Assembly: GCA_027083475.1 (NCBI GenBank)
Contig: JALWON010000090.1
Coordinates: forward strand, 1-7,304
DNA: 7,304 nucleotides
From: Sulfurimonas sp.
GTDB lineage: Bacteria > Campylobacterota > Campylobacteria > Campylobacterales > Sulfurimonadaceae
Direction: 5' to 3'
Positions 5,067 through 7,304 of this stretch are shown in pieces. Each line of letters opens with the position of its first letter. The stretch's first letter is position 1. The notes under the pieces were generated by a model, which was not told the DNA's origin, searched no databases, and was given only the letters and a program-made list of their open reading frames with translations. A program made the position numbers and the translations under genes.

Positions 5067-6074
5067 ATGAAAACTCACACACTTTTAATGCCCTTAGATA
5101 TGCACTTGCACTTACGAGATGCTGTTATGCTTGAAAATGTAGCACCTCTGAGTGCTTACTCGTATAGTGGAGCACTTGTTATGCCAAATCTTGTACCCCC
5201 TGTAGCTACACTTGATGATGTTCAAGCCTATAAACAACGCATTATGGCGGCTGTTCCAAATGATTATTTTGAACCCTATATGACACTTTTTTATAAAAAT
5301 TACGATAAAGCATTTTTAGAGTCTGTTGTCGATGATATCCTTGCTCTCAAGCTTTACCCAGCAGGAATTACGACAAATTCAGAGGGCGGTGTCAGCTCTT
5401 TTGACATAGAAGAGATGCGACCAACTCTCCAAGCAATGAGTGATTTAGGTATGCCTTTATGTGTGCATGGAGAGACAGATGGTTTTGTGATGGATCGAGA
5501 GGCAGAGTTTATGTCTATTTATGAAAACTTGGCGAGTTCCTTTCCAAAACTAAAAATTATTATGGAGCATATTACAACAAAAGCAGCGGTAGAGATGTTA
5601 GACAAATATGAAAATTTATATGCGACTATAACTGTGCATCATCTGCTTTTGACACTTGATGACGTTGTTGGTGGGATGATGCAACCACATCTTTTTTGTA
5701 AACCTATTGCAAAACGACCCGAAGATTTGGATGCATTACTAAGTGTTGCCTTGCAAGCCCATCCAAAAGTGATGTTTGGTTCAGACTCTGCACCCCATCC
5801 ACAACATAAAAAAGAGTCATGCGGGTGTGCTGCGGGTGTTTTTAGTGCTCCTATTTCCTTGCAACTTTTATGTGAAATATTTGATCAATATGGCAAATTA
5901 GACAACTTACAAGCTTTTGTAAGCGATAATGCACAAAATATTTATGGAATTTGTCCAGAGTTTAAAGAAGTTGTTTTAGCACAACGTCCATTTGTTGTTC
6001 CCCAGAACTATAGTGGTGTTGTTCCAATGTATGCAGGAGAAACATTGAACTGGGCGATAGAGAGTGTCGAATAA
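5067..6074 (+). CDS. pyrC: Dihydroorotase (PyrC, class II)
   Basis: It catalyses the reversible cyclisation of N-carbamoyl-aspartate to dihydroorotate, the third step of de novo pyrimidine synthesis, in the cytoplasm. The binuclear zinc site is complete: His13 and His15 in DMHLHLRD (11-18), the lysine carbamylated in this family at Lys95 (ALKLYPAG), His134 (CVHGE), His168 (MEHIT) and the catalytic Asp240 (GSDSAPH). The 335-residue length and single-domain build fit the class II enzymes of E. coli type (348 residues), not the longer class I. The start at 5067 follows AGAAGGA with 5-nt spacing, and DMHLHLRD sits at the usual distance from the N-terminus. The last 11 bases overlap the start of the response regulator, so pyrC is the first gene of a coupled three-gene operon. 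No pyrimidine attenuator is visible. Confidence 0.96.
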   Translation: MKTHTLLMPLDMHLHLRDAVMLENVAPLSAYSYSGALVMPNLVPPVATLDDVQAYKQRIMAAVPNDYFEPYMTLFYKNYDKAFLESVVDDILALKLYPAGITTNSEGGVSSFDIEEMRPTLQAMSDLGMPLCVHGETDGFVMDREAEFMSIYENLASSFPKLKIIMEHITTKAAVEMLDKYENLYATITVHHLLLTLDDVVGGMMQPHLFCKPIAKRPEDLDALLSVALQAHPKVMFGSDSAPHPQHKKESCGCAAGVFSAPISLQLLCEIFDQYGKLDNLQAFVSDNAQNIYGICPEFKEVVLAQRPFVVPQNYSGVVPMYAGETLNWAIESVE

Positions 6075-6720
6075 AATTCTTTTACTCGAAGATGACTTGC
6101 TTTTTGGTGAGACATTAAGCGATTTACTTGTCGATGCAGGGTATGAAGTGATGCATTTTTTCAATGGTAAAGATGCATTGAATGCCACTTTTGAGACAAA
6201 ATTTGATGTTTATTTGCTTGATATTAATGTACCCTTGATTGATGGAGTATCTCTCTTAGGCGAATTGCGTGATGCGCATGATATGACACCAACAATCTTT
6301 TTAACCTCCCATAAAGATAAGCAGATGCTGAGAAGAAGCTTTATGAATGGAGGAGATGACTATATAACAAAACCATTTGATAATGATGAACTTCTTCTGC
6401 GTTTACAAGCACTTTTAAAAAGAACGAGTAAACAGCCTCCTAAAGCTATGGGAGCATTTGTGCATGATGCTTTACATAAAACGATACATTATGAGAATAA
6501 ATCTCTTGAGTTGTCAAAAAAAGAGTATGAACTTTTAGTGATTTTACTCGATAATGTGAATGGTACTGTTCCCAAGGAGTTGATTTTACAAACATTGTGG
6601 AGTGCGAACGAAGGTGGCAGTGAGGGTGCAATTCGTGTCTATATTAATCGTATTAAGCAACTGCTGCCAAAGGTCAAAATTGAAAATGTACGTGGCATAG
6701 GGTATAAACTTGTTTTTTAA
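6064..6720 (+). CDS. OmpR/PhoB-family response regulator
   Basis: This is a cytoplasmic DNA-binding regulator, activated by phosphotransfer from the histidine kinase encoded directly downstream. The receiver domain (1-120) has the acidic pocket Glu9-Asp10-Asp11, the phospho-accepting Asp53 (LLDINVPLIDG), the switch Thr81 (FLTS) and Lys103 (TKPF). A winged-helix output domain (about 130-218) has the family's KEYELLVILLDN, RVYINRIKQLL and the closing VRGIGYKLVF. Length (218) is standard. The start must be the GTG at 6064: the KILLLEDD strand begins at residue 4 and no other start codon fits. No good ribosome-binding site precedes it (GGG at 6052-6054 is distant), and it overlaps the pyrC stop by 11 nt, so translation probably depends on pyrC ribosomes. 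Its regulon is unknown. Confidence 0.94.
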   Translation: MSNKILLLEDDLLFGETLSDLLVDAGYEVMHFFNGKDALNATFETKFDVYLLDINVPLIDGVSLLGELRDAHDMTPTIFLTSHKDKQMLRRSFMNGGDDYITKPFDNDELLLRLQALLKRTSKQPPKAMGAFVHDALHKTIHYENKSLELSKKEYELLVILLDNVNGTVPKELILQTLWSANEGGSEGAIRVYINRIKQLLPKVKIENVRGIGYKLVF

Positions 6721-7304
6721 TTTACGGACAAATATTTTCATATATTATGTTGTTTCTGTCCTTGCATTTCTTGCCCTCTTTTATTATGCTATTGCGATTA
6801 TTGGTGTTGATAATTTTTATATTTTAGGTTTTTTCTTATTGCTCTTTATTAGTCTGTCTGCTTTTTTTATTGCAAAATTAGCAGTGGATCCTTTGGTTGA
6901 ATATACACAAAATTTACAAGCACTCTCCAAAGAGACATTGCATGAACTCAACCTTCCTATTAGCACGATTGTATCCAATACAAAAATGCTTGAGAAAACC
7001 TTTGAAGATGCAAAAAGTTTGAAAAGAATAGGGCGTATAAACAGTGCTTGTGAGATGCTCAAAGAACGCTATAATGAACTTGAATATATGATAAATATGC
7101 AGAGTAAAAAAGATGTAAAAGAACATTTTTCTCTGAAAGAACTTGTTGTAAAAAGAGTTGCATTTTTACAAAGTATTTACCCCAATATAGAAATAGTTGC
7201 AAGACTTGAGGATTTGCAAATATATGGTGATGCAAAGGGCTTGGCAAAAGTTATTGACAATCTTGTTGATAATGGGGTAAAATACTCGCAAAATTCCTCA
7301 AGAC
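6710..7304 (+). CDS. Sensor histidine kinase, N-terminal and DHp region, cut by window edge
   Basis: This is the membrane partner of the upstream regulator. Residues about 9-30 (IFIYYVVSVLAFLALFYYAIAI) and 37-57 (hydrophobic, ILGFFLLLFISL) are two membrane helices with only about six residues between them. There is no periplasmic sensor domain, and no HAMP or PAS domain follows. The phospho-accepting His78 lies in KETLHELNLPIS, the H-box. The N-box IDNLVDNGVKYS (182-193, Asn184 and Asn188) opens the ATPase domain. The G1/G2 boxes lie past the window. The start is inferred as TTG at 6710, with AGGG (6699-6702) 7 nt upstream. An in-frame TAG at 6698-6700 excludes earlier starts, and no ATG, GTG or TTG occurs in frame until inside the second helix. 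It overlaps the regulator gene by 11 nt. Confidence 0.9.
   Translation, partial: MFFNLRTNIFIYYVVSVLAFLALFYYAIAIIGVDNFYILGFFLLLFISLSAFFIAKLAVDPLVEYTQNLQALSKETLHELNLPISTIVSNTKMLEKTFEDAKSLKRIGRINSACEMLKERYNELEYMINMQSKKDVKEHFSLKELVVKRVAFLQSIYPNIEIVARLEDLQIYGDAKGLAKVIDNLVDNGVKYSQNSSR

Noticed and set aside
1..7304. CRISPR array, transposase or complete insertion sequence
   Set aside because: No regularly spaced repeats of 20-40 bp and no transposase or integrase coding sequence were seen; the only tandem array is the 12-bp repeat inside fic.

Overview
The window reads as a low-GC bacterial chromosome, most probably a member of the Campylobacterota (Sulfurimonas-like). The reasons are the strong A+T bias with short intergenic gaps, the style of the pyrC, phosphomannomutase and MltF proteins, and promoters with a good -10 but a poor -35. 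The genus is an inference from protein style; no 16S rRNA or other marker is present.

Left part (1-660) is accessory and decayed. It begins inside a T4-type phage lysozyme gene that appears broken by a one-base frameshift. This is followed by an orphan 3' third of a tRNA (anticodon loop to CCA, about 370-411), the usual scar where an integrated element ends. The tRNA fragment points to the right, so the element would lie to the left and the lysozyme would be its last gene. Next come a strong extended -10 promoter and an ideal ribosome-binding site serving a 40-codon reading frame that is broken by two stop codons and abuts the next gene.

Middle left (661-1629) is an intact class II Fic AMP-transferase with its own N-terminal inhibitory motif. 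A perfect 3 x 12 bp tandem repeat (KVGN x3) links the catalytic domain to a C-terminal winged helix. The 256-bp gap after it holds three copies of AGTCCGA arranged as a direct plus inverted repeat, and a leader hairpin.

The rest (1886-7304) is core-genome-like. It holds a complete phosphomannomutase/phosphoglucomutase (+), then a convergent MltF-type lytic transglycosylase (-) with an additional C-terminal domain resembling the periplasmic end of RodZ. A divergent 98-bp promoter region follows, and then pyrC (+), an OmpR-type response regulator (+) and a histidine kinase (+) that runs off the window. The last three overlap by 11 nt at each junction, with GTG and TTG starts, and are almost certainly one translationally coupled operon. 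The phosphomannomutase (surface sugar precursors) and MltF (peptidoglycan turnover) both concern the cell envelope, but nothing in the sequence ties them to the two-component pair.

I do not see a convincing new multi-gene system. The best leads are the prophage-end scar, the broken leader frame ahead of fic, the MltF C-terminal domain, and the two-component pair built onto pyrC with an almost sensor-less kinase.
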